From CAZSDW01 sp964605705 (GTDB lineage: Bacteria > Fidelibacterota > UBA2242), in the NCBI GenBank assembly GCA_964605705.1, contig CAZSDW010000024.1, positions 1 to 51,135 of the forward strand: 51,135 nucleotides of DNA. Reading direction: 5' to 3'. Of the stretch, positions 41,601 to 49,742 are shown in pieces. Numbering within the stretch: position 1 is the stretch's first letter; every line of letters begins with the position of its first letter. The notes under the pieces were generated by a model. It saw only the letters and a list, made by a program, of their open reading frames with translations, made no database searches and had not been told where the DNA came from. The position numbers were made by a program, and so were the translations under genes.

Positions 41601-41847
41601 GACTGTCCTCCCCGCCTGATTTGACTTTACTGAATGCGTAAAGGAAAACAACTGTGGTCAGTCCCGATCCAATCGCGGCTTCGGTCATTGCTACATCCGG
41701 CGCAGCCAGCAGCAGGTAGATGATACTCGCCAGCAGGCTGATTACACCGGCGGCTATGATCGAAGAAAGCAGACTGCGCATGTAAATTGCCATGAATGCC
41801 GCGGTGATCATCATGACCCCAAGAGCAATTATAATCAGATTAATCAT
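41593..41847 (-). CDS. MbxD-like (MrpA C-terminal type, DUF4040) subunit
   Basis: The 84-residue membrane protein has three helices. LLAAPDVAMTEAAIGSGLTTVVFL is the conserved MrpA/NuoJ-like segment of DUF4040 proteins (APDVALTEAxIGAGL). It overlaps both neighbours by 4-8 bp. Confidence 0.9.
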   Translation of the reverse strand: MINLIIIALGVMMITAAFMAIYMRSLLSSIIAAGVISLLASIIYLLLAAPDVAMTEAAIGSGLTTVVFLYAFSKVKSGGEDSHG

Positions 41848-42188
41848 ACAGCCGCCTCCCCGTCTTTTTGTTCATCTTCAGCCAGAGCATCAACGACAGA
41901 TTTATCCGTCAGCGAAATGCCGATATGATGCGCCGCCCGCGCCAGGGCATGTGATGAGATCGGATTGGTAAAAATGATAAACAGAATCAGGATGACAATC
42001 TTGAAAATGCACATACATTCGCTGTGACCAACGGCAATACCGGTCAGGAAAAGCAGCGTCCCCAAGGTAGTGGCTTTGGTTCCAGCCTGCATCCGGTTAT
42101 AGACATCGGGCATTCGAACAATCCCCAATGCTCCTAACAATAGAAATACCGAGCCGAACAGAGTAATAATGCCACCGAATATCGCCAT
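41844..42188 (-). CDS. MrpG-like Na+/H+ antiporter subunit
   Basis: The 114-residue protein has three helices. LFGSVFLLLGALGIVRMPDVYNRMQAGTKATTLG is the clear MnhG/MrpG signature (GxxRxPDxxxRxHAxTKAxTLG). It has an acidic C-terminal tail. It shares one base with the MrpF-like gene. Confidence 0.93.
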   Translation of the reverse strand: MAIFGGIITLFGSVFLLLGALGIVRMPDVYNRMQAGTKATTLGTLLFLTGIAVGHSECMCIFKIVILILFIIFTNPISSHALARAAHHIGISLTDKSVVDALAEDEQKDGEAAV

Positions 42189-42448
42189 TACAGCCCCCTT
42201 TCCAGGTAGCGTGCAATCGCCACAACTCCGATAAAACTGATTAAAGCATAGACCATGGCGACATCCAGATAGATAATGCGCTGAGCCAGCATCGACACAT
42301 AGACAATCAGCGATATTGAAATAATCGTCATGACATCCAGAGCCACAACCCGGTCTGCCACATTGGGACCTTTCAGCATCCGGAAAACTGCCAGCACCAT
42401 AGCCACCAAAGCAATCACCACTGCCGAATTATAGAGGATTTCAGCCAA
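42188..42448 (-). CDS. MrpF-like Na+/H+ antiporter subunit
   Basis: The 86-residue protein has three helices. FRMLKGPNVADRVVALDVMTII is the MrpF/MnhF signature (RxxxGPxxxDRxxALDxxxxxxI). It overlaps the MrpE-like gene by 8 bp. Confidence 0.93.
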   Translation of the reverse strand: MAEILYNSAVVIALVAMVLAVFRMLKGPNVADRVVALDVMTIISISLIVYVSMLAQRIIYLDVAMVYALISFIGVVAIARYLERGL

Positions 42449-42935
42449 ACATCACCTCCAGGTACTTTTCAAATTTGGATACAATCTCTTGCGAAGCCAG
42501 GTTCACATCCTGTGTGCTTACGTCAATCCAATGGATATAGAAATGTTCACCTTCTGTTTCTACCGTTAAAGTTCCAGGCGTCAAGGTAATGGAATTTGCC
42601 AGAATCAGCCTGCCGGTTTTGGAACTCAGGGAGGTTTTCACCTTAACGATCCCGGGATTGATCGGCAGTTTCGGATTCAGCACCCGCAAAGCGACATCCA
42701 GATTGGAACGAACCAGTGCCCACAGGAAGATAAACAGGTACGCCACACTATAAACCAGCGATTTGAATGTTAATTTATATTCACTGAATGGCGCTGCTTT
42801 CCGGAAAAATATTAATGTCAGCAATACTACGACAATTCCACCGGCAAGCAGTTCCTGACGATCTAATGATGTCAGCAGAATCCAGAACAGGAAAAGAAAC
42901 AACAGGAGTAAAATGCCCTGTTTTAAAATCTTCAT
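42441..42935 (-). CDS. MrpE-like Na+/H+ antiporter subunit
   Basis: The 164-residue protein has two or three N-terminal helices and a soluble domain. GIVKVKTSLSSKTGRLILANSITLTPGTLTVE is the MnhE/MrpE signature region (TLTPGTxxxD/E), and HFYIHWIDV follows. It is the first structural gene of the Mrp-Mbx operon, 61 bp after the TetR gene. Confidence 0.93.
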   Translation of the reverse strand: MKILKQGILLLLFLFLFWILLTSLDRQELLAGGIVVVLLTLIFFRKAAPFSEYKLTFKSLVYSVAYLFIFLWALVRSNLDVALRVLNPKLPINPGIVKVKTSLSSKTGRLILANSITLTPGTLTVETEGEHFYIHWIDVSTQDVNLASQEIVSKFEKYLEVMFG

Positions 42936-42996
42936 CTATCCTCCGTAAAGCTTTGGTACAAATTACCTAATAAACGAACTGAAAAACAAATTCTAT

Positions 42997-43629
42997 TTAG
43001 CATGTAATTCCACAAATGATTAATTGATAGAGATAATCAGCATTGTTGGATAAATTCTCCTCAGGTTTTTCAGATTGCTGTCTTTCAAACGCCTGACTGG
43101 GTAAAAAACCCGACATCTGACCCCATAGCGCCATCGCGAGTTTATCGGCATTAATATCGGATTTGAGGCTTTTTTCGGAAATCCCGGTTCGGATAATGGT
43201 TTTAATAATTCCGACAATTACCTCATTATCCTGACGCGCCTGTCCCATCATTTCGCTGTTTTCATGACAATCCTCTATAAAATCACGAAACCGGATCAAC
43301 GCTTTGGTATAATCAGGGTATTGTTTCTGGTACTGCAGGCACACCGCTAACAGGGATTTCAATTTTTCAATACTATTGACCGACTGGTTGGCGACATTCT
43401 CGATCGCTGCTCTCAGTAACCCCAGCCCGCGAACAGAAATTGATAAGCAAATCTCTGTTTTTGTATTGAAATACAGGTACAGTGTGCCTTTGGCAAGTTC
43501 TGCCTCGGCAGCGATGTCATCCATTGTTGAATTTTCATAGCCTTTGGAGAAAAAGACCTTTTCTGCCGCATCGATAATATCGATCCGCCGCTGCTGTTTT
43601 TCCCGTTCTTTGCGTTCTTTAATTCCCAT
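42997..43629 (-). CDS. TetR-family transcriptional regulator
   Basis: The 210-residue protein has the N-terminal helix-turn-helix of TetR regulators: IIDAAEKVFFSKGYENSTMDDIAAEAELAKGTLYLYFNTKTEI. The C-terminal ligand domain is unremarkable. ATG 43629 is preferred over an upstream TTG. It lies directly upstream of the mrp-mbx genes on the same strand, and a perfect palindrome lies 35 bp before its start, so it probably controls itself and perhaps the operon. Confidence 0.92.
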   Translation of the reverse strand: MGIKERKEREKQQRRIDIIDAAEKVFFSKGYENSTMDDIAAEAELAKGTLYLYFNTKTEICLSISVRGLGLLRAAIENVANQSVNSIEKLKSLLAVCLQYQKQYPDYTKALIRFRDFIEDCHENSEMMGQARQDNEVIVGIIKTIIRTGISEKSLKSDINADKLAMALWGQMSGFLPSQAFERQQSEKPEENLSNNADYLYQLIICGITC

Positions 43630-43663
43630 TATGTCCAATTCAAAATAGAACCGTGCATAATTT

Positions 43664-43678
43664 ATGACTGGCAGTCAT
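43664..43678. promoter_or_regulatory. Palindromic operator candidate for the TetR regulator
   Basis: ATGACTG-G-CAGTCAT is a perfect 7-1-7 inverted repeat upstream of the TetR gene, the typical size and place for a TetR-family autoregulatory operator. I did not find a second copy between the TetR gene and mrpE (42936-42996). Confidence 0.6.
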
Positions 43679-43715
43679 TCCCGTGCAAGTAAAAATAATT
43701 TCCAGGCAGGATATT

Positions 43716-44453
43716 TTATTGATTGCGGATTTTCAGCCGGATGAGTCCGTCCTTGATAGCAAAGGGAGAATAATAAATTATAAAGGATACAAGCGCAACC
43801 ACTTCAAGCACCAGCACATACCAGGGCCAAGGACCAAAGAAGTCCAGCAGCGAAGCGGTTTCCGGTTTGTGACAAATAAAGAGGTAATTTCCATTGAATA
43901 TATAGTTGAATAACGCAATAAATACCAGGTAAATATTGGTAATGAAAAACACCCGGAAGATCGACTTGAATTCCGGGCGATATTTGAATGAAAATGTGCT
44001 GTAGAGACTTGCCGTCACGATCAAACCATGGGACACAAAAAACTGGAAAAAGCGGTAGTGTGGAACCGGGTAAAATATATCCGGTTGTAGTAGTGCCTGG
44101 ATTGCCCCGCCAAGTCCCCAGAAATAGACAAGCTCGTAAAGCCTGTAATTTTTATTGACCAGCATGATGGCACCGAGTACAATTGCCGCACCACAGAGAT
44201 GCAGCGGCAGTGATGTTCCCATCCGCCAATGATGACAGTAAATGCGCCAAACGCTCAGGGAGATTTCCTGCAGGATCAACATCGTTGCCAGAGTGTACCG
44301 GATGATCTTATCTCCTTTTTCGGTCTTGTACTTTTTCAGCCAGGTAATCAGGATGACATTAATAATAGCGATCGTCAGCAGTCCCATAAAATGGGACGTC
44401 GAAAAAATCCTGAAAACTCCATAGGGATAGTCGTATAAAAAATATTTCTGCAT
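43716..44453 (-). CDS. YwaF/TIGR02206-like integral membrane protein
   Basis: The 245-residue protein has seven predicted helices. The patterns FSTSHFMGLLTIAIIN, WRMGTSLPLHLCGAAIVLG, YFWGLGGAIQALLQPDI and FGPWPWYVLVLEV match the TIGR02206 family (Bacillus YwaF), whose function is unknown. GAGGGGA before ATG supports the start. Confidence 0.85.
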   Translation of the reverse strand: MQKYFLYDYPYGVFRIFSTSHFMGLLTIAIINVILITWLKKYKTEKGDKIIRYTLATMLILQEISLSVWRIYCHHWRMGTSLPLHLCGAAIVLGAIMLVNKNYRLYELVYFWGLGGAIQALLQPDIFYPVPHYRFFQFFVSHGLIVTASLYSTFSFKYRPEFKSIFRVFFITNIYLVFIALFNYIFNGNYLFICHKPETASLLDFFGPWPWYVLVLEVVALVSFIIYYSPFAIKDGLIRLKIRNQ

Positions 44454-44659
44454 TTAATTCCCCTCTGATTGAGGTTAAATTTAAAAATTGAAATTACTGA
44501 TTCAAGGTTTTTTTAACTGGATTGAAATTGAAACATAATGGGGACGCTAAAGTAATATCTGCTAACCTTCTCTGAAAGGCGCAAATATTTCCTTGTTTAA
44601 TTAAGGATGATCTCGTATCATATCATTACATGAATATATGACAAATTACATTCAACTGT

Positions 44660-45499
44660 ATGAAGATAACTGTTCTTGTTGAGAATGCTACTTTAATCGA
44701 TAGATATTTTATCGCTGAACCGGGATTGTCATTTTTGATTCAGGATAGAGGCACCCAGATAGTATTCGACACAGGTTATTCGGATGCCTTCCTTCAAAAC
44801 GCCCGGAAGATGGATATTGATCTACTCCAGACGGATTTTATTGTTCTTTCCCATGGACATATCGACCACACCGGTGGATTGACTCCGCTATTGAAACTGT
44901 ATATGGAAGCCCGAATCGAAGGAATGTCTTGGAAAAAACCTACCATCATCGCACATCCAGACACATTTAAATCCCGTATCATCGATGGAATCGGAGATAT
45001 CGGATTGATTATTTCTCAACAGAAATTATCTCAACATTGTGAGATAAGTTTACAAAAAAAGCCTTATTGGATAAACGACAGGTTGGTATTCCTGGGAGAA
45101 ATTCCTCGACTTAACGATTTCGAGAGTCATTGCTCATCTGCTAAAATCCAGACGAATGGTCGCCTTCAGGATGATTATATAGAAGATGATTCTGCGCTTG
45201 TGTATATTTCTGAAAAAGGACTTGTAATCATCACCGGTTGTTCCCATGCCGGAATATGTAATATTATTGATTATGCCCAAAAAATATGTAAAAACAGACG
45301 GGTAATTGAAGTAATTGGCGGTTTTCACCTGTTACAGCCAAGCAAACAACAATTAGAAATGACGATTGATTTCTTCAAAAAATTAAATATTCCCGAGATC
45401 CATGCCTGCCATTGTGTCGATCTGGCTTCAAAAATTGCCTTGTCCCGATTAAACAATTTAAGAGAAGTGGGTGTCGGTTTAAGTCTTGAGTTTGACTAG
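44660..45499 (+). CDS. MBL-fold metallo-hydrolase
   Basis: The 279-residue protein has the metallo-beta-lactamase metal motif LSHGHIDHTGGL (about 64-75), a second metal His in TGCSHAGICNII, and a final HACHC. DTGYSDAFLQNARKMDID before the motif fits the 7,8-dihydropterin-6-yl-methyl-4-(beta-D-ribofuranosyl)aminobenzene 5'-phosphate synthase-like subgroup. The substrate cannot be told. The 206 bp upstream (44454-44659) is AT-rich with no other gene visible. Confidence 0.88.
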   Translation: MKITVLVENATLIDRYFIAEPGLSFLIQDRGTQIVFDTGYSDAFLQNARKMDIDLLQTDFIVLSHGHIDHTGGLTPLLKLYMEARIEGMSWKKPTIIAHPDTFKSRIIDGIGDIGLIISQQKLSQHCEISLQKKPYWINDRLVFLGEIPRLNDFESHCSSAKIQTNGRLQDDYIEDDSALVYISEKGLVIITGCSHAGICNIIDYAQKICKNRRVIEVIGGFHLLQPSKQQLEMTIDFFKKLNIPEIHACHCVDLASKIALSRLNNLREVGVGLSLEFD

Positions 45500-45594
45500 T
45501 CAGGTGACTTAGCCGGAGGATTCCCGATTTTGTATCCGATATAATCATCGGCACTTGCACTTGATCATAGAATAAAAAGCAATTTATCGAATAC

Positions 45595-46674
45595 TCAACG
45601 GAGTTGGTCTATAATAAATGGCAAAAACTTATGATTCGCCTTTGGAAACGGAAACTTTTCAAGCTCATCAGAAGTCACCCAACGAAAATCGACCGGTCCG
45701 TTTAGTTTAATTTCACCGGCAATACATTTACATACAAACACATCGACTTCGATTTTAAAATGGGTATAGGCATGCTTCACATGCGTTAAAAACTGATCCA
45801 CTTCAACTCTTATTCCCGTTTCCTCCTGAATTTCCCGGACACATGCTTCTGCTGCCAACTCTCCTTTTTTTACTTTCCCGCCGGGGAATTCCCAGAGTCC
45901 GCCCAGCAGTCCTTTTTCTTTCCGCTGGGTGATTAATAAATGTTTTCCATCCCGGATGACACCAATTGCTATCTGATGAGTTGGCACCCGCGCTTTTTTG
46001 ATTTTTCTGGGAAACTGATTGACATTATTTTGCCGGTAAGCTTCACAGAAATTATTCACGGGACATTCAGCGCAATTAGGACTGCCTGGTCTGCAAATAA
46101 CCGCGCCAAGTTCCATCATCGCCTGGTTATGATCACCGGGATTTTCGGTATCTAAAAGACGATTTGCATGATTCCGATAATATTTGCTTGACTTTAAATC
46201 ATTCACTGCTTTAGATGAACAAATCAGGCGGGATAACACCCGTTTTACATTGCCGTCAAGAACAGCATAAGTCTGGGAAAAAGAGATGCTTGAAACTGCC
46301 GCAGCGATATAATCTCCCACGCCCGGAAGCCCCCGGATAGCGTTATAATCTGCCGGAAATTGTCCACCATATTCATCAACAATACGTTTCGCTGCTTTAT
46401 GAATATTTCGTGCCCGGCTGTAATAGCCAAGTCCCTCCCACACTTTCAAAACATCCTGTAAATCCGCATTCGCTAAAATTTGAATTGTCGGAAATTTCGC
46501 CAAAAATCGTTCGTAATATGGAATCACAGTCGCAACCTGTGTCTGCTGCAGCATCACTTCAGAAATCCAGATGCGATACGGATCGGTCGTTTTCCGCCAG
46601 GGCAATTCCCGATAGTTTGCACGATACCATTGGAGAATCTGTTTTTGAAATTTTATGCTATCGATTTTGGTCAT
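45595..46674 (-). CDS. mutY: A/G-specific adenine glycosylase MutY with an intact Nudix box
   Basis: The 359-residue enzyme removes adenine mispaired with 8-oxoguanine. It has the catalytic Glu in SEVMLQQTQV (Glu39), the helix-hairpin-helix LPGVGDYIAAAV, the catalytic Asp in VLDGNVKRVL, and the Fe-S ligands in CRPGSPNCAECPVNNFC. The C-terminal MutT-like domain, which in E. coli MutY has lost its hydrolase residues, here reads WEFPGGKVKKGE and then VREIQEETGI, a full Nudix consensus (G-x5-E-x7-REUxEExGU). It may therefore also hydrolyse 8-oxo-dGTP. No ribosome-binding site is obvious. Converges on the MBL gene with 95 bp between. Confidence 0.95.
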   Translation of the reverse strand: MTKIDSIKFQKQILQWYRANYRELPWRKTTDPYRIWISEVMLQQTQVATVIPYYERFLAKFPTIQILANADLQDVLKVWEGLGYYSRARNIHKAAKRIVDEYGGQFPADYNAIRGLPGVGDYIAAAVSSISFSQTYAVLDGNVKRVLSRLICSSKAVNDLKSSKYYRNHANRLLDTENPGDHNQAMMELGAVICRPGSPNCAECPVNNFCEAYRQNNVNQFPRKIKKARVPTHQIAIGVIRDGKHLLITQRKEKGLLGGLWEFPGGKVKKGELAAEACVREIQEETGIRVEVDQFLTHVKHAYTHFKIEVDVFVCKCIAGEIKLNGPVDFRWVTSDELEKFPFPKANHKFLPFIIDQLR

Positions 46675-46789
46675 TGATATTTCTATTTTTAGATTTATTT
46701 GAGATTTGAAATTTGGTAATTGTATTTTTTAAAGTCGTAGAATAATCCCCTACAATTAAACAGGGAATTTAAAAAAAATTGCTCCGTGA

Positions 46790-47923
46790 TCAGGCTTCTT
46801 TAACACCAATGCCCGGTCTGTCATTAACCACTACATATCCGTCAATAATCCTCGCGCCAACAAACGGATCATTGCTGATCAGCAGGTTACCATCGAGATC
46901 AGCATAATCGATCAGTGAACATAATTGTGCTGCAGCGGTGATGGCGACCGAACTTTCGATCATGCAGCCGATCATGATTTTCATACCCATGGATTTTGCC
47001 ATCCAGAACATCCGCAGGGCTTCCTGCAATCCCCCGGCTTTCATGAGTTTGATATTAATCCCGTCATAAGCTTCGGCAAGCGCCGGTATGTCTGCCGCAG
47101 ATTTTACCGCTTCATCGGCAATGATTGGAATTGGCGAGCGTTCCTTCAGCCAGGCATGGTCTGCCATCATTTTTGATGGCATCGGCTGCTCGACAAATTC
47201 AATCCCCTGCTGAGCCAGCCATTCGATTTTCCGAATTGCGATTTCCTTATCTTTCCAGCCTTCATTGGCATCAACACGAATCGGTTTATAGGGAGCAACA
47301 GCCCGGACGGCTTTGATAAATTCCTCATCACCTTCCATCCCAACCTTAACCTTCAAGATTTTATAAGGCGCTGCTTCTTTTGTCTTCTGAGCCATGACTT
47401 CCGGAGTATCGATTCCAATCGAAAACGAGGTCAGCGGTGATTTTTCCGGATCAAGTCCCCAGATACGATAAAGCGGTACATTCAGCGCTTTACCGACCCA
47501 ATCCATCAGTGCAATATCTAATGCTGCCTTCCCGGCGGTTTGCCCATCGCACAAATTCCGGATATCCTCACCTAATTGTACAAACTCAAAAGGATCAGCA
47601 TTTTCAAATAATGGAATGGCGGATTTAATCAATTCTATTGTTGATTCAGGTGTCTCATTATAGCGCACATTAGGTGCGGCTTCACCAATTCCGACAATTC
47701 CATCTTTTTCCAAGCTCACAAAGACATTCTGTTTGATATCACTCGAATTCCGGGCAATCGTCCAGGTATGCCGCAGATTCAATTGCTTTATTTCATAACT
47801 GATTTTCATTCCACTTCCTTCTGAAATTCGCCTGTTCGAGCAGGCAATTCCCTTTATTCCACTGGCGGCACCAACCGCCATTGCAGACAATCCCACAGTT
47901 TTGAAAAAGTCTCTCCGTTTCAT
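46790..47923 (-). CDS. Enolase-superfamily dipeptide epimerase-like protein with a Tat signal
   Basis: The 377-residue protein resembles L-Ala-D/L-Glu epimerases. It has the catalytic KxK in LKVKVGMEG, metal ligands in RVDANEGW, FVEQPM and IIADEAV, and the second Lys in INIKLMKAGGL. Unusually it begins with a twin-arginine signal (MKRRDFFKTVGLSAMAVG) followed by GIAC, a possible lipobox, so it may act as an exported lipoprotein. AAGGA eight bases before ATG supports the start. Divergent from the YfcC-type transporter 132 bp away, suggesting a shared role in peptide or amino acid use. Confidence 0.9.
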   Translation of the reverse strand: MKRRDFFKTVGLSAMAVGAASGIKGIACSNRRISEGSGMKISYEIKQLNLRHTWTIARNSSDIKQNVFVSLEKDGIVGIGEAAPNVRYNETPESTIELIKSAIPLFENADPFEFVQLGEDIRNLCDGQTAGKAALDIALMDWVGKALNVPLYRIWGLDPEKSPLTSFSIGIDTPEVMAQKTKEAAPYKILKVKVGMEGDEEFIKAVRAVAPYKPIRVDANEGWKDKEIAIRKIEWLAQQGIEFVEQPMPSKMMADHAWLKERSPIPIIADEAVKSAADIPALAEAYDGINIKLMKAGGLQEALRMFWMAKSMGMKIMIGCMIESSVAITAAAQLCSLIDYADLDGNLLISNDPFVGARIIDGYVVVNDRPGIGVKEA

Positions 47924-48055
47924 CAGGAAATCCTTATTTTTTTAATTCGGCAATCATGCGAATCTACATCCTTTCCGCAATTTCTCCAAATACTTGTCCG
48001 CTCAATCGGAATCCGTTAAATTCGTTTGTACTTTAACGACTTATCAGGAAATCCA

Positions 48056-49459
48056 TTGAAAGTATCCAAAATCAAAGCACCAAATACCTACCTGCTTATT
48101 TTCAGTATCATTATCATCACTGCCGTTCTAACCTGGGTCATTCCAAGTGGCGAATATAATCGCATGGAATTGAACGGTCGCCAGATCGTTATCGCTGATT
48201 CTTATCATCCGGTCGAGAGTAATCCGCAGGGATTCTGGGCAATTCTGAAAGCCCCGATCCGCGGTTTCACCGATCGAAGTGCCGCTCTGATTGTCGGATT
48301 TATCCTGATTGTCGGCGGTGTTTTTTCCGTCCTGGATAAGACCAAAGCGATCGACGCTGCAATTAAAGCCGTCGTAAAAGCTCACGACAAATCACCCGTC
48401 ATCGAGATTCTTTTTATCCCAATTATGATGACCATTTTCTCGATTGGCGGCGGGAGTTTCGGAATGGGTGAAGAGGTGATTCCATTTATCCTGATCTTTG
48501 TACCGCTTTCCCTGGCGCTGGGTTATGACTCTGTTGTCGGCGTAGCAATTCCCTTTATCGGTGCCGGGGCGGGATTCGCCGGTGCATTTCTCAATCCCTT
48601 TACCATCGGTATTGCTCAGCAGATTGCTGATATTCCGCTTTTTTCCGGAATCGGTTATCGATTGATCTGCTGGGTAATCTGTACCGCTACGGCAATTTTG
48701 TTTGTCATGCTGTACGCCAACAAAGTAAAACGAAATCCCGCAAAGAGTAACAGTTTTGAAATAGACGAGGAAAAGCGAAAAACACTGCATATCGATAATC
48801 TCGAAAATTTCCAGGGAGTTGAGAAGCAGCATAAATTCGCCCTCTGGACCTTTGCGGCTGGGATGGCTGGCATGATCTTCGGCGTTTTGAAATTCCAGTG
48901 GTATATCGAAGAGATTTGCGCAGTTTTTCTTCTTACGAGTTTCGTTATCGGTGTAGTGGGAAAATTATCAATCAAAGATTTTACCGACGCCTTTGTTTCA
49001 GGCGCAAAGGATATGGTCGGAACCGCTTTGATCATCATTCTGGCACGAGGAATTTTGATCATTGCCGAAGATGGTCGAATTATTGATACCATGCTCAACG
49101 GGCTGGCAGCATCAATCCAGCACCTGCATCCGATTGTCTCATCCCAGGCAATGTTTGTAATTCACTCAATTATCAACTTTTTCGTTCCTTCAGGCAGCGC
49201 TAAAGCCGCTCTAACGATGCCGATAATGATTCCATTAGCTGATTTAGTTGGTGTTACCCGGCAGACCGCGGTGCTGGCGTTTCAGTTCGGGGATGGTTTC
49301 AGCAATATGATCATCCCGACATCGGGAATTACGATGGGCGTTCTGACGCTGTCCGGTATTTCATGGGAAAAATGGGCGAAGTGGCTGCTGCCACTCGAGA
49401 TCATTTTTCTGGTTGTCGGTTTTATTTTATTAGTCCCGCCATTTATTATGGGATGGTAA
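48056..49459 (+). CDS. YfcC-family (DcuC-related) membrane transporter
   Basis: The 467-residue protein has about twelve helices. It shows the YfcC-type opening KAPNTYLLIFSIIIITAVLTWVIPSGEY, GGGSFGMGEEVIPFILIFVPL, GAGAGFAGAFLNPFTIGIAQ and the C-terminal VPSGSAKAALTMPIMIPLADLVG and FQFGDGFSNMIIPTSG. Family members are putative amino acid or C4-dicarboxylate carriers. I start at TTG 48056 (AGGA six bases upstream) rather than at TTG 48026, which has no ribosome-binding site. Confidence 0.88.
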   Translation: MKVSKIKAPNTYLLIFSIIIITAVLTWVIPSGEYNRMELNGRQIVIADSYHPVESNPQGFWAILKAPIRGFTDRSAALIVGFILIVGGVFSVLDKTKAIDAAIKAVVKAHDKSPVIEILFIPIMMTIFSIGGGSFGMGEEVIPFILIFVPLSLALGYDSVVGVAIPFIGAGAGFAGAFLNPFTIGIAQQIADIPLFSGIGYRLICWVICTATAILFVMLYANKVKRNPAKSNSFEIDEEKRKTLHIDNLENFQGVEKQHKFALWTFAAGMAGMIFGVLKFQWYIEEICAVFLLTSFVIGVVGKLSIKDFTDAFVSGAKDMVGTALIIILARGILIIAEDGRIIDTMLNGLAASIQHLHPIVSSQAMFVIHSIINFFVPSGSAKAALTMPIMIPLADLVGVTRQTAVLAFQFGDGFSNMIIPTSGITMGVLTLSGISWEKWAKWLLPLEIIFLVVGFILLVPPFIMGW

Positions 49460-49653
49460 ATGTCCAATGCCTTTTTTTTATATCTTCGAAATAATACAGA
49501 AGAATTAATCGAGAGAAAATCACAGCAAATAATTCTTATTATAAAAAGTGAATTTATATTTTTCTTGAAAGTCATTATAAGAAAACCTATTTTCAAATAA
49601 AATTGGGGCAATAATCAGTGCAACGCTGGTATTGCTATTTGAAACAACCTCTC

Positions 49654-49687
49654 TATCCAACCTCATTCAAGCAATAAGGTTTGGATA
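49654..49687. promoter_or_regulatory. Inverted repeat between the transporter and the secreted protein gene
   Basis: TATCCAACCT and AGGTTTGGATA (49654-49663, 49677-49687) can pair with one bulged base around a 13-base loop. No T run follows, so it is not a classic terminator; it could be an operator or a weak mRNA hairpin. Apart from this and the ribosome-binding site AAGGAG at 49731-49736, the 283-bp spacer 49460-49742 holds nothing recognisable. Confidence 0.3.
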
Positions 49688-49742
49688 AGTGTGTATTCAT
49701 TTACTTTCAACTTTACCCTTAATTATAACTAAGGAGAGTAAA

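Noticed and set aside
45500..45594. A terminator between the convergent MBL and mutY genes
   Set aside because: No stable stem followed by a T run could be found in these 95 bases.
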